A DNA stretch of 64,000 nt, from NCBI RefSeq assembly GCF_905163445.1, contig NC_053197.1:7254001-7318000 (forward strand), written 5' to 3'. Shown one piece after another: positions 1 through 13,394 of the stretch; position 1 is the first letter of the stretch; each line of letters begins with the position of its first letter. A program made the position numbers and the translations under genes. Under the pieces are notes generated by a model. The model saw only the letters and a list, made by a program, of their open reading frames with translations. It was not told the DNA's origin and did no database searches. The DNA comes from Pararge aegeria. Taxonomy: Eukaryota > Arthropoda > Insecta > Lepidoptera > Nymphalidae.

Positions 1-1435
1 TCATACTCTCGCTCGTAAAAGCTACGATCGAACGTAAATTACAACGTTTCATATAACGAACACAGACTAAAGAAAAAGATAAGATGTTAAAATTGCTGCC
101 TCCTAAGCGAATAAAAAAAAATTGAGCCTCAATTTTTTTTAACTTGATTGAAAAGAAGAAAATATATTTGAATGTTATATAAATGTAGACAGTTTTACTC
201 TGAAAATTCTATCATGAAAAGTGAAATTTAAAAAGAAGCGCTTACGTAATCCACAACGTAAGTTAATAATTATGGCACGTGCCATATTGCCGTATTACGA
301 GAAACTGATAAAAAAAACTACTATAGATAAAAGAGGACGCTCAAAATAGCTTCACAACTCCGTCTATCTTTTTCCTTAGTCTGTGATTGTGAGATGTAAG
401 TTATACAAGCGAGATATATAAACCAAATATCTCTGAAGACGAGCCCTATTGTAGGGGAGCGCTTTAAAGGTTATGGGAGCTATGATTCTATACAACCATA
501 AAGTGAAATAGTCCACCATCTCTTACTGTCGCTTTATGCTTGTCGCTTTTCAATGTTCCATTCGAAAATATTCCTTTACCTACAATTGACTCGTTGTTTA
601 TTATCAGTATCAGTATATAGTAAGTATTATCAGTTTACTGCATATAACAATATTATATAATTATCTATTTTGAAAACAAAAAAACAACAATTTTAACAAT
701 TCAACCATTCATAAGCTCTCCCCTACATTTAAAAAAATAGCAAAATATTTGTATTTGAAGTCCCGACCTATCATTATATTATCTAGGAGCTAATTTTACA
801 CGAACCTATTTGAGTGAGTTAGATATTTACCATAACTATACGTATTATTCCTGTGCAGTGAAAAATATGATTTTAAATAACCATCCGTAATTTAAGCTTT
901 TTTTTTCTGTAATTAACTAAAGTTTAAACGATAAATCAAACCCATGTGATGTTCGTTTTGTAATAATACCCTCGTGTGTGTTTAAAAACCATTTATCTCA
1001 GCATATTTGAAATCCAGCTAACCTTGGTAATGGAAGTGCGTATTCAATTGCAAATAGCACTGAATTCCAAAAATTTGGAACCCCATACCTATTTATTTAT
1101 TTATAACACTGAAAATAGAAGTCACGCATTTTCCTGTGTAAAATGTCGAAGTAGATTATCATTTATCACTAAGAAAACCCCTACACATTCTCTTTACTAT
1201 AATGAATACAAAATCAATAGAAACATTTCGGTTCCAACGCTTAAATCTATACTTTTGAATGGATATGACATGATACAAAGCCTGACTAGACAGAAATAAT
1301 AAATTAAAAAAAAAAAACATAGATATACCTGTCAAAATCGATCGATGTGTTGTTACAATTCGAGCATCTCATACCTAAAACATAGTGTAAACATCGCATG
1401 AACTAACTCTATGTCGCTTGCGTGATGCTTGCTAG
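1..1435 (+). other. Actn: Alpha-actinin intron (5' part outside window)
   Basis: AT-rich sequence upstream of the first recognisable alpha-actinin exon. I found no exon in it. A weak inverted repeat lies at about 452-466 and 712-726 (core gtaggggagcgc against gctctcccctac). Short open frames here show no codon structure. Confidence 0.6.
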
Positions 1436-4400
1436 ATCTGCAGAACACCGCAATGCCAGACGAGCGAGCCGTCATGACCTACGTCTCGTCGTACTACCAT
1501 TGCTTCTCTGGTGCTCAGAAGGTTTGTCATTGTCCGAACATATTATCACCCAGGGTATTCCACATTCAAAAGCCTTCTTCTTTCATACATCTTTCGGGAG
1601 TTTACTGTGGATCTTCTATTTCTTCTAAAACTTTGAAAAGCTAGTATTTTATCTAGGAAAGGGATTGCTATATGTTCAGATCCGGTTAAGGGTAAAAATG
1701 TTCACCAGGATAATACTTATTCTAATTAATGACTAAAATACAATTGTGATAGTAGCCAAGACCTATAGCATTAAGTGTTCTTGCACGTAAAGAGAACGCA
1801 GGGAAGTAAATGGCGAAAGTAAAAGTTGCAAAAAAACAATATTTTTTTCCATATACAACGTGTAAATGAAAACCGAAATAATACTTCAGAGGCTTAAGAG
1901 GTACATTATTTAATTTATCTGAGACTTATCTGTGAAACCGAAATGCTAATAGTTTTTGCATAAACCATAGTTTTTACAGAAAGAAATCAGGTACAGCCCT
2001 TACATCACATTCAAAACCACATGTAAAATCAAGTAACTCCTGTCACTTTATACGCGCAGCGTAGATACTATGCGCGTGTTGGTCTTTTATCTTCAACAGT
2101 TGTCTTAAGTAAACAGAATGTTTTGAATTGTATGGAAAAATAAGTGTGCTTCTTTTGATTTAATATTTTCACAGGTTGATTCTTATGCTTATGTACCCTT
2201 CTATTTCGTGATTCCGTTACACGTTGTATAACACTAAATCAGATTTGCTTTTCTTTGTTCGATTTGGTTTTAAATATTTTGTCATAACAATAGCTACTAA
2301 AAAACTAAAAACGATGTTTGAAAAATTTTACCAATCTTAAACCTTTTTCTTCGAAAACCAACAGGCTGAAACGGCCGCGAACCGTATATGCAAGGTTCTC
2401 AAAGTCAACCAGGAGAACGAACGCCTCATGGAAGAGTACGAGCGTCTCGCCAGTGACGTAAGTAAAAAAGTCATGACATGTAATAATTTATTTCAAATGT
2501 AGAAATTAAAACTTTTTGGAATAACGCTTGCCCTAGTTCCGACACAAGTTAGAGACAGGCGAATGTTAAATGAATGTTATATAGCTTATGCCAAGAAAAT
2601 GTTTAAATACCATTCTCTATGTATTATCTCGTACAGCTCCTTGACTGGATCCGGCGCACGATGCCGTGGCTGAACAGCCGCCAAACCGACAACTCGCTTG
2701 CCGGTTGCCAGAAAAAGCTGGAAGACTACCGTACTTACAGGTAAGAAAAAAAAGAACAATGTACCTCCGGCCTGGAGGTACGAAAGAGGGCATTGAAAAC
2801 ATCATTCTTCTAGCCAAAACTTCATTAAACTTGCTTGAAATTCTTATGTTATCATTTCTTCTTTATTTATAGGCGTAAACACAAGCCACCTCGTGTAGAG
2901 CAAAAGGCCAAGCTCGAGACCAACTTTAACACCTTGCAAACCAAACTGCGCCTCAGCAACCGCCCTGCCTATATGCCCACTGAAGGCAAGATGGTCTCTG
3001 TAAGTACCTATACAAAACCTCACTTTACATTTCTCGGACTATTGCCATTTGGAGTTATTCTATTGTATCACATATGTAAACTTTTAAATTTACCATTTTT
3101 CGGCTCCCATATTAGAATCAGTTAGTTTTTAGAAAAAATGACGATCTTAATCGTCTGACACCAACGTACCTTTGTTGCTTACTCCCAATACAATATTGGT
3201 ATAACTTAGTTTAAAGAGATCATTACCTCGAAATTTCCAGGACATCGCTCAAGCTTGGAAGGGTCTAGAAATCGCCGAAAAGGCGTTTGAGGAATGGCTT
3301 CTGAGTGAAATGATGCGTCTTGAGCGTCTTGAATACCTGGCGCAGAAGTTCAAGCACAAGGCAGACATCCATGAAGACTGGACCAGAGGTCAGTAAAGAA
3401 GAAAATTGTAATAAACTTAGTGGGCATTGATGCTTTTATCGACGAATCGACATATGTGGCCCTCAAAATTATAGTGATCATTTGTAATAACTGTGTTACC
3501 AGGCAAGGAAGAGATGCTTCAATCGCAAGACTTCCGTCAATGCAAGCTGTACGACATCAAGGCTCTGAAGAAGAAGCACGAGGCTTTCGAGTCAGACCTC
3601 GCCGCACACCAAGATCGCGTTGAACAAATTGCGGCCATCGCACAAGAATTAAAGTAAGTACGATTACATTAAAGTCACATTTTATTATACTGATTACTTT
3701 TTGATAGAACCCAATCATAAATATCATAAAGGGCAAAGGACCTTTTTCCTAGGAAAAAGATCAAATTGTTTATCTTCTCGCACTGTTTTATCCAGTCCCA
3801 AAGAATGGACAGCTGGATGGAAATTATTTCTAAAAAATATATCCGAGTAATATCAAAACGGGGTAAACTCCTCCTTTCCCCGTTTAGGTGGCAGGTAATC
3901 AAGTAATTTTTATGCTTTGTTGCATTTATAATCGGAGGATAAGTTTTTGACTAGCCATGCTGGGTTTGTGATTATTATATAAATCAGTCTAACTAAAGTC
4001 TATTGTAGATGCAAATGCCATGAAGCAAATTTCATTTAAAATACACTAGATTTAAAAGAAAGGTACCGTTGTCTGCTCCTTGTAAATCCCCTTAAGCAAA
4101 GATCAATAAATAATTTTGTTTCCAGCACCTTGGAGTACCACGAAGTTGCTTCAGTGAACACGCGGTGCCAGCGTATCTGCTCGCAGTGGGATCGCCTAGG
4201 TGCGCTTACGCAACGCCGTCGTCTTGCCCTTGACGACGCTGAGCGCGTGCTCGAACAGATCGACCTGTTGCACCTCGAGTTCGCCAAACGTGCTGCGCCT
4301 TTCAATAACTGGTAGGTTCCCTGGCAACCTAATACATGCAACCGTTTGGTTGGCTATACTTTCCCTAATCTTTAACGAGCCTCAGGTTCACATTTTGCTT

Positions 4401-7400
4401 TTAGTATTTACTCTTAAAAAACTAATTAATTAACGATTTACTTCCTAAAGCTTAATGGTTAATCTGGTTCAACTAACCTAAAGTTTAAACAATAATGTTT
4501 TTCTTTTCATACGCTTTTATTGTACACCACACAAAAGCACAAAAAAATAGAAAAACAAAATGGTTTCTACAATAAAAACACAAAACAACTTGTCCTCGTT
4601 GGATTAACTCGCCAAGACAAAAGATGAGACGTCGTTCGAGCACCTATGGTTTAATCACCCAATTCCCCGCGATAAGTTTCAATACAACATTAATTAAAAC
4701 GCATTAAGTAACTTTTGTATAGGATAAGGATACTGAAAGCTTAAATCGCAAAAAATGGCTTATTTTAAATTTTCTTCGCAGGTTGGACGGCACTCGGGAA
4801 GATCTGGTGGACATGTTCATCGTCCACACCATCGAAGAGATCTCGGGACTCATGGACGCGCACGCGCGCTTCAAGGCCACGCTTGGCGAGGCCGACAAGG
4901 AATACCAGGCCATCGTCAATCTGGTGCACCAAGTCGAATCTATCGTCAAGCAGCACCAGATACCTGGCGGCCTGGAGAATCCGTACACCACTTTAACAGC
5001 ACACGTTGGTGTTTCATTTATTAATTTCCATTTTAAAGAAGGGTTTTTGGTTTTAAGAGTTTCTTTCTTTTTTTAAGACAGGGCTTAAACAGAATTTTAA
5101 CGTTGTATTATAGAAACGATCCTTAATTTGGTTACTTGTGAAGTAGGCAAGTTAAGGAAGTATCATCGAAGATATGTAGCGAGCAGGTAAAAAAATAATA
5201 CCATACATCTGACCAAACCTGTGCAGTAAACATAAACGTTTCAGTTTTCGTAGAGAATAATACGTCATAGTTAAAATGATATTATAAGAGTTCTATTTGT
5301 TTGTCTGAATATTGTGTATTTGTAAGAAGATTGTGTATTATTAAACAGATCTACAGATTTTTCCTACAAATAATCTCCACGCAAGAACGTCCATATAGGA
5401 TGTTACCTGCTTTTGTAGCCTTGCTTTCATGAATTTGAATGATAAAATACCATCTTGTTTCGTTATAAGAACATTGTTTATCCCTTAATTTTTTATGTTT
5501 ACACAGGAACTGAACCGTAAATGGTCGGATGTCAGGCAACTAGTCCCGCAACGCGACGGCACTTTAGCAGCCGAGTTACGCAAGCAGCAGAACAATGAGA
5601 CGCTGCGTCGCCAGTTCGCGGAGAAGGCCAACGCCGTTGGGCCCTGGATCGAGCGACAGATGGATGCCGTCACCGCCATCGGAATGGGCTTGCAGGTGAG
5701 TTTCAAGAAAATAAAGGTTTTCCATCTTGAAGGACAAATTTTGGACTGCTCCTTAAATCGCTCTCAAAATTGGACTGTACCGCCTTCACTCATTAAAATG
5801 GTTCTCACTCGACAACAATGGTGACAACTTAAAAGATAAACATTAAGAGAGGTAAAAATGTTCAACATTTCATGTGCCTTGTACATTCATTTTGCTTCAA
5901 CATTATTACTTACTAGCTTTTGCCCGCGACTTCGTGTCTGCGTGACTTCAGAGTTTGGTCTAAAGCTTCGCTCGTTAACAATTTGTAATCTTACCACGGG
6001 AGCTATTTGATAGATCGGTATAGGAAGTACACTTTTCCATAGCATAGGTGATATGCATAACAAATTACAAAGAAATCCGACAGCGGCTTAGCTCGTAAAC
6101 AATTTAAATAAATTCCATCGGGAACTGCTTAAGGAATCGGTATAAAAAGTATGTTCGTTTCCATGTCAGAGGCTAAATGCATGTTAAATTTCATCTCAAT
6201 CCGTTTAGCCGTTTTTGCGTGATTGAGTAACAAACATCCACACTTTCAGATTTATAAGAATACTAAAGATAGTAGGATAGTAGGATAATTGTATTCCAAT
6301 CCAGGCATCTAACATTAAAATGGTTAATGGCACTTGCAGGGCTCACTGGAGGACCAACTACACAGGCTTAAGGAATACGAGGCGGGCGTGTATGCATACA
6401 AGCCACATATCGAAGAGCTTGAGCGTATCCACCAAGCCGTACAAGAAGGCATGATCTTCGAAAACAGGTTAGTGCTCCATACAGCTATAGTATCAAATAT
6501 TGTTCCTTAAAATACGTGGTCACCTACCTCCAGTCTTTCCAGTGCTTATTAGGATTTTATCTGACAGGCATTGTATCGATTTTACCTTAAAAAAAATTAT
6601 AAACTAAGGATTTTGATGTCAAATACGATATACGATCAAGTCAATTGAATAACAAAATTGAAATGTTCACCAGATAATCACAAAACACTATGAAGACGCT
6701 TTCGAATACGTGGTCTCTTACCTCCAGTCTTTCTTATGTTCATGAGGATTTTAACTGATGTTCGACCACTGGATAAAATTCTTCATCAAAAATCATATAT
6801 ACTAAGGAAGTGTTTTTGTGCCAAATGCACAGACTCTAACGATTTTCTCAGTCAATTGAAATACTAAATCTAAATGTTCACTAGATACTCACAATGGAGA
6901 CGCCTTCAAATACCTCCATTATTTCTTACGTTTATGAGGATTTTAACTGGTTGTGTTCGATTACTGACCTTGTATAAAATTCTTCCTCAAAAATTAGATA
7001 TACTAAGGATGTGTATTAAAAGTCAATGCAGATTCTTGGGGTTTCTCTGACAATCGAATAACTTAATCGAAATGTTCACCAGATATTCACAATACACAAT
7101 GGAGACGCTGCGCGTGGGCTGGGAACAGTTGCTCACGTCCATCAACCGCACCATCAACGAGGTGGAGAACCAGATCCTCACACGCGACTCCAAGGGCATC
7201 ACGCAGGAACAGCTCACGGAGTTCCGCGCCTCCTTCAACCACTTCGACAAGAATCGCACCGGTAATTAAATTTTAGCCATCCATCCATATCAAACTATCC
7301 AACCACAAGCCACTAAAGTTTTCTACCCCGAAGTAAAATTACGTTCAGCATTCTTAACATTTTACTTCCAATTCTCCGATACCTAGAAATATCAATGTTT

Positions 7401-9129
7401 ATTACAATTCTAAGTTCAGTCTGTTCTGTTCAAAGTCCAAGTCAAAAATATCTTAGGCCCATAGGTGGCACTTTTGATGCGTACATGAGAATTACACGGT
7501 AGTGAGAAGATGGCGATAACCTCGTAAAATTAAAACTAAAGCTACGTTCCAAAAAATGTCCTTTTTCAAAACGTTTAACTTTCCCGAAACAACTGAAGTT
7601 TTAAACCCGTTATGCCTAGTTTAATGATTTATTCAAGAAGCGCACCACAGGCCGTTACTTCATCTTATAAAGCAGTCAAATCGCCTAGAAATGTCAGATC
7701 CGAGCTGTTATATTTTATAGTCCTATGAAGAATATGCATCCAAATTTTCTTGGGCTTCGATCAAGCAGATTAATCGGTCGAATCCAAAATTGGAACAAGA
7801 CCGCATTAATTCAACAACTTTACAAATAATTGAATCTTTGTCCCAGGTCGCCTGGCACCTGAAGAGCTGAAGTCGTGCCTAGTATCGCTAGGCTACAGCA
7901 TCGGCAAAGATCGGCAAGGCGAACTCGACTTCCAGCGCATCCTTGCTGTCGTCGACCCCAACAATACTGGTAACTTTCAGCTTGTTTATTTTTCTAACAT
8001 ATTTCTTTCCTCCTCATTAGGTATCTACCTTTTTTGGGGCAATGCGGTTAAATTAAGACCAACGGGACGTCATCATCATCATCAAATCAAACGATTGACG
8101 TCCACTGCTGGACATAGATCTTTTGTAGAGTGTTCCAAACTCCACGATTCTGTATCCAGCTTGTATCCAGCGGCTCCGCGCAACTCTCTTGATGTCGTCG
8201 GTCAACCTGGTTGGGGGTGGACCAACCCTGCGTTTACCGTTGCGAGGTTGCCGATATAACGCGACGTGCGTAGGAAAAAACAACGTCATCAACTAATTTT
8301 CGACTTCGGCATCATTGCTATACCTAAGTAGAAATGAAATCCGACTTTCGGCAGATAGATTCTACAGACATCTTACAGAATTTTAAGAGTCCATCTCACC
8401 CGTAGGCCGTAGATTTAATATTATATTCATTTTGTTAATTAATCTTTCTTTCTTCAGGCTACGTATCGTTCGATTCGTTCCTAGACTTCATGACAAGGGA
8501 ATCTACAGACACTGACACCGCTGAACAGGTCATCGACAGCTTTAGGATTTTGGCTGGTGATAAGGTATCTTTAAGCTTATTACTTAAACTTTGGTTACAA
8601 AAGCCAAAACAGTGCAATAAATATTCCGAAATACAAGCATCGTTATTCGTGACACGGTGAATTCTACGCCCACTTTCAACGCAACGTGACTTATAAATCA
8701 TTTCTTTGGCTCACCTCACGAAATAAATCTATTTTTTGACTAAATTCTCAAGGCCAAGATGGTATACTTTAAAACGTCAGTCAATCCTGAAGAAAATATA
8801 CCACCAGACTTACTTCTGCCGCTTAGCAGCATTGTTGAAATGCACTTGTACACATATAGCTCACGGAAAGCGTTGGGTGACGATTCCACGATTGTTGTTC
8901 ACCCAAAAAGTGCCTTAAGCGTATAAAGAAGAGTAGGAACCCAGATATAACAATGGTTCTTTGTTTCCAGCCGTATATAACAGCAGATGAATTGAGACGC
9001 GAGCTGCCACCTGACCAGGCCGAGTACTGCGTAGCGCGCATGCCACCCTACCGTGGACCTAACGCGCCTCCGCACGCACTTGACTACATGGCCTTCTCCA
9101 CTGCGCTTTACGGCGAGACCGATCTCTAG
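1436..9129 (+). CDS. Actn: Alpha-actinin, 3' two thirds of the gene (14 exons)
   Basis: Cross-links actin filaments at muscle Z-discs and in the cell cortex. Exons: 1436-1521, 2365-2457, 2637-2740, 2873-2999, 3241-3388, 3503-3653, 4126-4311, 4782-5004, 5507-5695, 6340-6467, 7083-7261, 7847-7969, 8458-8564, 8971-9129. All junctions are GT-AG and the phases join without a break, giving 666 residues to the TAG. Exon 1 carries the end of the second calponin-homology domain (DERAVMTYVSSYYHCFSGAQ). Spectrin repeats follow (for example ETAANRICKVLKVNQENERL, LEFAKRAAPFNNWLDGTRED), then an EF-hand pair and the C-terminus ALYGETDL. EF loop 1 (DKNRTGRLAPEE) is canonical at positions 1, 3, 5 and 12; loop 2 (DPNNTGYVSFDS) lacks the acidic residue at position 12. 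The first CH domain and most of the second lie upstream of the window; insect alpha-actinins are about 900 residues. The donor at 5005 (GTTGGT) is weak. Confidence 0.97.
5911..6285 (+). repeat. Interspersed repeat starting actagcttttgcccgcgact
   Basis: Lies in the alpha-actinin intron before exon 10. The opening phrase recurs at 36816 (actagctgttgcccgcg) and in decayed form at 61626, so it is a dispersed family, probably the tail of a LINE. It contains two diverged tandem halves of about 110 bp, one from about 5963 (cttcgctcgttaacaattt) and one from about 6087 (cttagctcgtaaacaattt). Family name not determined. Confidence 0.6.
6511..7110 (+). repeat. Tandem ~200-bp repeat of an alpha-actinin intron-exon boundary
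   Basis: Three diverged copies follow one another, starting near 6511, 6705 and 6907. Each ends with a version of the sequence that precedes and begins exon 11: a run like aaatgttcaccag, then atattcacaat and ggagacgc. Only the last copy, with acceptor AG at 7081-7082, leads into the real exon. The earlier copies carry decoy acceptors ending at 6673 (cag) and 6883 (tag). The spacings between acceptors are 210 and 199 bp. Confidence 0.85.
8066..8285 (-). mobile_element. RTE-like LINE fragment, reverse transcriptase C-terminus
   Basis: On the - strand this reads a decayed form of the LINE tail also found at 56600 and 59215, with recognisable words such as RRVGPPPTRLTDDIKRV and the end of a frame near the atgatgatg tail. 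It lies in the alpha-actinin intron between exons 12 and 13. It is short and has frameshifts, so it is a dead 5'-truncated copy. Confidence 0.75.
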
Positions 9130-9340
9130 GTAAAACTCCAACTTTCTACCTTTCGATCGCATACAATTAATAGCTGCCCACAGAAATGTCAATATTCTGC
9201 ATATTGACACTCATATTAAAGATAATATTGACTATTATTGACTGTAAGTTTTAAAGAATTGGATATTAAGATCCGACGAGTTAAGAGAGGGCGATATACT
9301 TATGGGTTAAAAAATATTGTCAATATTTGTTGTAAATAAA
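9130..9340 (+). other. Actn: Alpha-actinin proximal 3' UTR and poly(A) signal
   Basis: The stop codon ends at 9129. The first canonical signal AATAAA is at 9335-9340, about 206 bp downstream. Further AATAAA hexamers occur near 9376 and 11165, so longer transcripts are possible. Which one is used cannot be told from sequence. Confidence 0.5.
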
Positions 9341-12300
9341 GTTAACTATGTGCGGATAGCCGAAAGAAAGACATGAATAAATATTCGATGGACATTCATA
9401 AATGCATTGAAAATGAAATGCCATTATACACAAATTTAAGTAGGTAAGGTTTGCCCATGATCACCACGCTGGGCAGATGGGTTCTTTAACACAGTGCATG
9501 GTAGTAGTATGATGGAGGATGCTGCGGCCAGTTTTCCATTCTCATATATATCTCTTAGTCGCCTCGTACGACATCCACGGAAAGAGCTGTGGTGACAACT
9601 GTATTCTTATATGTACGTATTTGAACACTCTTAATCTTGAAAATTTAATAATATTATAAATTTTCGGGATTAAGTCATTCAAACAGCCACTTGATACTAC
9701 AGCCTACTGATGTTGCAGTACCACTTATTTAACTCACATTAATACTCATAGAAGTATAGATATGTATAATATTAAAGTTAACATACATTAAGTACATATG
9801 TCATGTACTTCGAGATTTGTTGAACTTTGCCCAATTGAGCTACAGTTTGAATACTTGTAGAAATATAATTTATTTCTAGCTTTCTTATTTTGAATTTGGC
9901 ATCTCTCCAAGGAGTATATTGTTCTGACATACTTATTGTTGTGAAGTGTGTAGGTATTGCTTTAGCAAAGTAGTTGCAAGAAATTGTTTATTATAGCATT
10001 AATGAATCCCAACTAATTTCATAAATGATGAAATGTGTGTTTGTTTGTTTCTTCTTTCTTCATCCCATAACTAAGAAACCAATCAACTTGATTTATTGCA
10101 GTTAGTTGAAAGGACGGAAAGTAATATGATAGACTCCTTTTTTTCATAGGAATAAAGCAGACTAAGAACATGGGCAATCACTAATTTAATTTATTAATAA
10201 ATATGACCATTAATATTATAATGTTTTGTCATATTGCTTCAGATACAGGTCTTATCAGCAAAAATTGCCTGAAAAATCCCTATTGGAGAGGGATACATCT
10301 GACGACAGAAGATCTTAGCTGAGTCGCCCAGAACTCTTAGAGAACCTGACCGGCGAAGCAGCATCGATGCTACAAAACAAAAATTATTTCCCTTAATTTG
10401 GCCTCCTCATATATCGCCCTAAATAGGTCAAATTTAAAGCAAATAATTTTTGTAGAAAACAATTTAGTTTATAACCGTTCTGTATTAAAAAAATGTGCAA
10501 TGTTAAAACCAAAAATGCCATTAACTTTCCTACCATGAAGTTCTTCTCCCTATTACTTACTTTTGGCTCAAATCAGAAGGAATATCTGTATTTTAACTAT
10601 ACTATTTATATATTAGTGTTAGGTATTTTTATCTTTTGTATGAAAATTATCAGGAAAGTCACAAAACAATTATTTGTAAGTTAAAGTGGTGCTAATGTTA
10701 GGCTTGACTAATGTGTGACACCAAAATGAGACTCATTCACATTGTAAGAATGTTTTTGTTATATTTTATTTATTTATAAGCGAACATTATTTATATTAGT
10801 TTGACTTTTTTTTAATGACTGCCACTAGTAATTTATCATACTTTGTTGGTAGGTTTTAACATTATGTAAGTGATTATAAAATTTAATAAAAGTTGCAGGG
10901 AAGTGTCACACAAATTATTTATTTATCATAGATCGCCATAACTTGCCTGCATCTATTTATTTATTTGAATATCATTTTTTATGATAATCGTTTGTGAGAG
11001 TATTTTGGTTTGAGTACTCTAAATAAATGATCTGCCATATTTTTTGTCTTTTAATAATGACTGTGTTGTTAATCCAACCATTTATATTGAGGGAGCAGTG
11101 GTATGTAGATTAAGAATGAATTATGTGCCCAAAAAGTATACTAACTCGAATGTACAGCTAATTTAATAAAGAGCTCTTAAACAAAAATTTCTTTTATTTA
11201 TCATCAAAGAGTATACAGTATGGCACCCATTAAACAAATTGGTGCATAATAATTTACAATACATACACCTACATAAACATTTATAGTTTTTTATTTAATG
11301 ACAACATTGAATATACTTAAAAAGTATTGACAACAATTACTATTGGAGCTGGTATTCAATTCAATACTAATATATAGTAGTAGTATTACTATCAGTGATC
11401 TGAATAGGTAGTGCAATTTTGTTGAAATTAACTACATTATCCTGATACGAATATGCCATCAAATTCAACAAGGTTGTAATTCACATATTTCTAACTTGTA
11501 AGATTTGAATGTTATTGGAAATAATAAAATATAAATTTTGTTTATTATGTCAGATTGCTGTGGATAACGACACAAAAAAATAATTGTTTTATAATGTAAA
11601 ATCAACCCTTTTCTTTCGGATTCTTTAGTTTAACATCAATCATCATATCATTCCTAGTTTTCTGGTTCTTATCCGTAAAGAGAAACCTTGAGTAAACTAA
11701 TATTTCTTTATTAGGATCCTTAGGTATTTCTTTCTCGTGTTAAATACTGTTAGTAATAGTTTAGCAATTAAGTTACGGCTTTACTTTTCTGTCAATCATT
11801 ACAAAATAATTAGATTGCATTACCCATTCTCTTCAATAATATATTATTATAGAGTAATACATATATTGTGCAACAACTTCACACTAGAAAAATATATTAA
11901 CAATCACAACACAAAACAGATTAAGCTAAGGGTGTGTTCATAAGAATTATCATATCTCAACCTCTAAAAGTCAAAGAGTAATTGGCGTTTCATTGCCGCA
12001 ATCAAGTAAAACATTGACTAATACAATGGAACAACAAAATCTTAAATTTCCACAGTGAACATACTCTAATCATATGTGAATTGAATTCACCAAAAGGATA
12101 TACTACTGATTCGGTCTTCAGCCTGTTTGAAAGCCTAATAAAGTCTTTAGTGCCACATTAACCTACACCATTGAAATGAGAATTGAAATTTCCTAAAACT
12201 GCTATCTTGTAAAGTTTCATTGAATCTATTGATAGAAAAGTCATAACTGATTTAGGAAAAAATATATGAGCTTGCTGTTTGAGACAGCTTTTGAAGTTTA

Positions 12301-12388
12301 GGTCAATTAATTTAACAAATATTCCTAAATTGCAGCTCTGTTTCTCAAAACATTAGTTATTAAAGCACTAAAGCAAAGAGAGTTTAAG
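9341..12388. other. Intergenic region, alpha-actinin to glutaredoxin
   Basis: AT-rich sequence without recognisable exons. It may hold a distal alpha-actinin 3' UTR up to about 11190. It also contains the dispersed repeat at 9440-9605. The two genes converge here. Confidence 0.5.
9440..9605 (+). repeat. Interspersed repeat shared with 34097-34290
   Basis: Both copies carry, in the same order, a gcccatgatcaccac-like start, a gtagtagta run and cttagtcgcctcgtac followed by actgtattct. They are diverged copies of one dispersed family in the same orientation. No coding content is certain. Confidence 0.6.
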
Positions 12389-12394
12389 TTTATT
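12389..12394 (-). terminator. Poly(A) signal AATAAA for the glutaredoxin gene
   Basis: Read on the - strand, about 105 bp downstream of the glutaredoxin stop codon. It is the nearest canonical hexamer. Confidence 0.5.
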
Positions 12395-12498
12395 ACACAT
12401 GTCTTGTCTGATTCAAGGCCTATATAATTTTTTCTATATTTACTAGTTAAATTGTACAGTGTACCTACATGAAACAAAAGTTTTAAAATGACAGCTTG

Positions 12499-13394
12499 TT
12501 ACTTGCTACTCTCTTTTTTGGCCTCGTCTGCTGTTAATAAAGCACTTTTTATTCCGACTTTCTTCAACTCCTCTACTAGTTCTCCAGATTGATGCATCTG
12601 AAGCATAATGTCGCATCCTCCAACAAATTCACCATTTATGAAAACTTGCGGGATTGTTGGCCAGTTTGAGTATTCTTTGATACCTGAAAAAAATTAAAAA
12701 TACAGACTTAAGTAATACTAATTACTAATTATACTGGTATATATTAATTGTCCCTTAATTTTAATACAACACAAAGTGGATCTAACAATGAATTATATTA
12801 TTCAATGCTTATTTCTACGATTCAGAGCTACAAGCAACTGATGTCACATCAAGAGCAGTTTATCTATTGTGATGTCTATCTACAGTTCTCATTTATTTTG
12901 TTGTACACTAATCAGCAGAACTTTCTAGGCTAATCTTCAGATTAAGTTATAAGTTTCCAATAGATGCTGCTAGGCTGGAAGTCTTTTCCAAACCATGGCC
13001 GAGTACAGATATCTTATCCCTAGATTTAGATTTTTTTTGAAAAACCCAATACCAACCACTAGATCAACGAGGCAGTTTATTAATAATAAATTACACTGAA
13101 TCGCGTAATTATGTGGAAAAGTAAACATTACCACTAACCTTGTCGGAGATTCTCGTCGGCCAAAACATCGTGACTGTCATAGGGTACAGCATGCATTCTC
13201 ATAATTTGAACTACCGCATTGCTGAACCCACATCTTGGAGCATCGGGAACACCTTTCATAAATACAACTACTTTGTTATTTTTTACTATTTTATCTATTT
13301 TATTATTTATTGGAGCATCCGCGAGTAAACGTAAAGTTAACTTGAATGAGTTGTTACAAAGTGGTAAAACGTTTCTCCTTAGTATTGAATTCAT
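12499..13394 (-). CDS. Grx5: Monothiol glutaredoxin, mitochondrial GRX5 type
   Basis: Mitochondrial monothiol glutaredoxins bind and hand on [2Fe-2S] clusters with glutathione. Exon 1 is 13139-13394 and exon 2 is 12499-12683; the junction is GT-AG with phase 1, giving 146 residues. The N-terminus (about 25 residues from MNSILRRNVLPLCNNSFKLT) is basic and lacks acidic residues, as expected for a mitochondrial presequence. The active site is the monothiol CGFS within VFMKGVPDAPRCGFSNAVV. Exon 2 has the TVP-like loop (WPTIPQVFINGEFVGGCDIM) that contacts glutathione. Length and motif order match the family. A minus-strand AATAAA (plus 12389-12394) is 105 bp past the stop. Confidence 0.96.

Noticed and set aside
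976..1299. 107-codon plus-strand frame
   Set aside because: It starts with a non-ATG codon, lies in an AT-rich intron and shows no domain or codon bias.
1422..1644. Short plus-strand open frames read as small genes
   Set aside because: One is a frame-shifted shadow; the other is the alpha-actinin exon 1436-1521 running into its intron.
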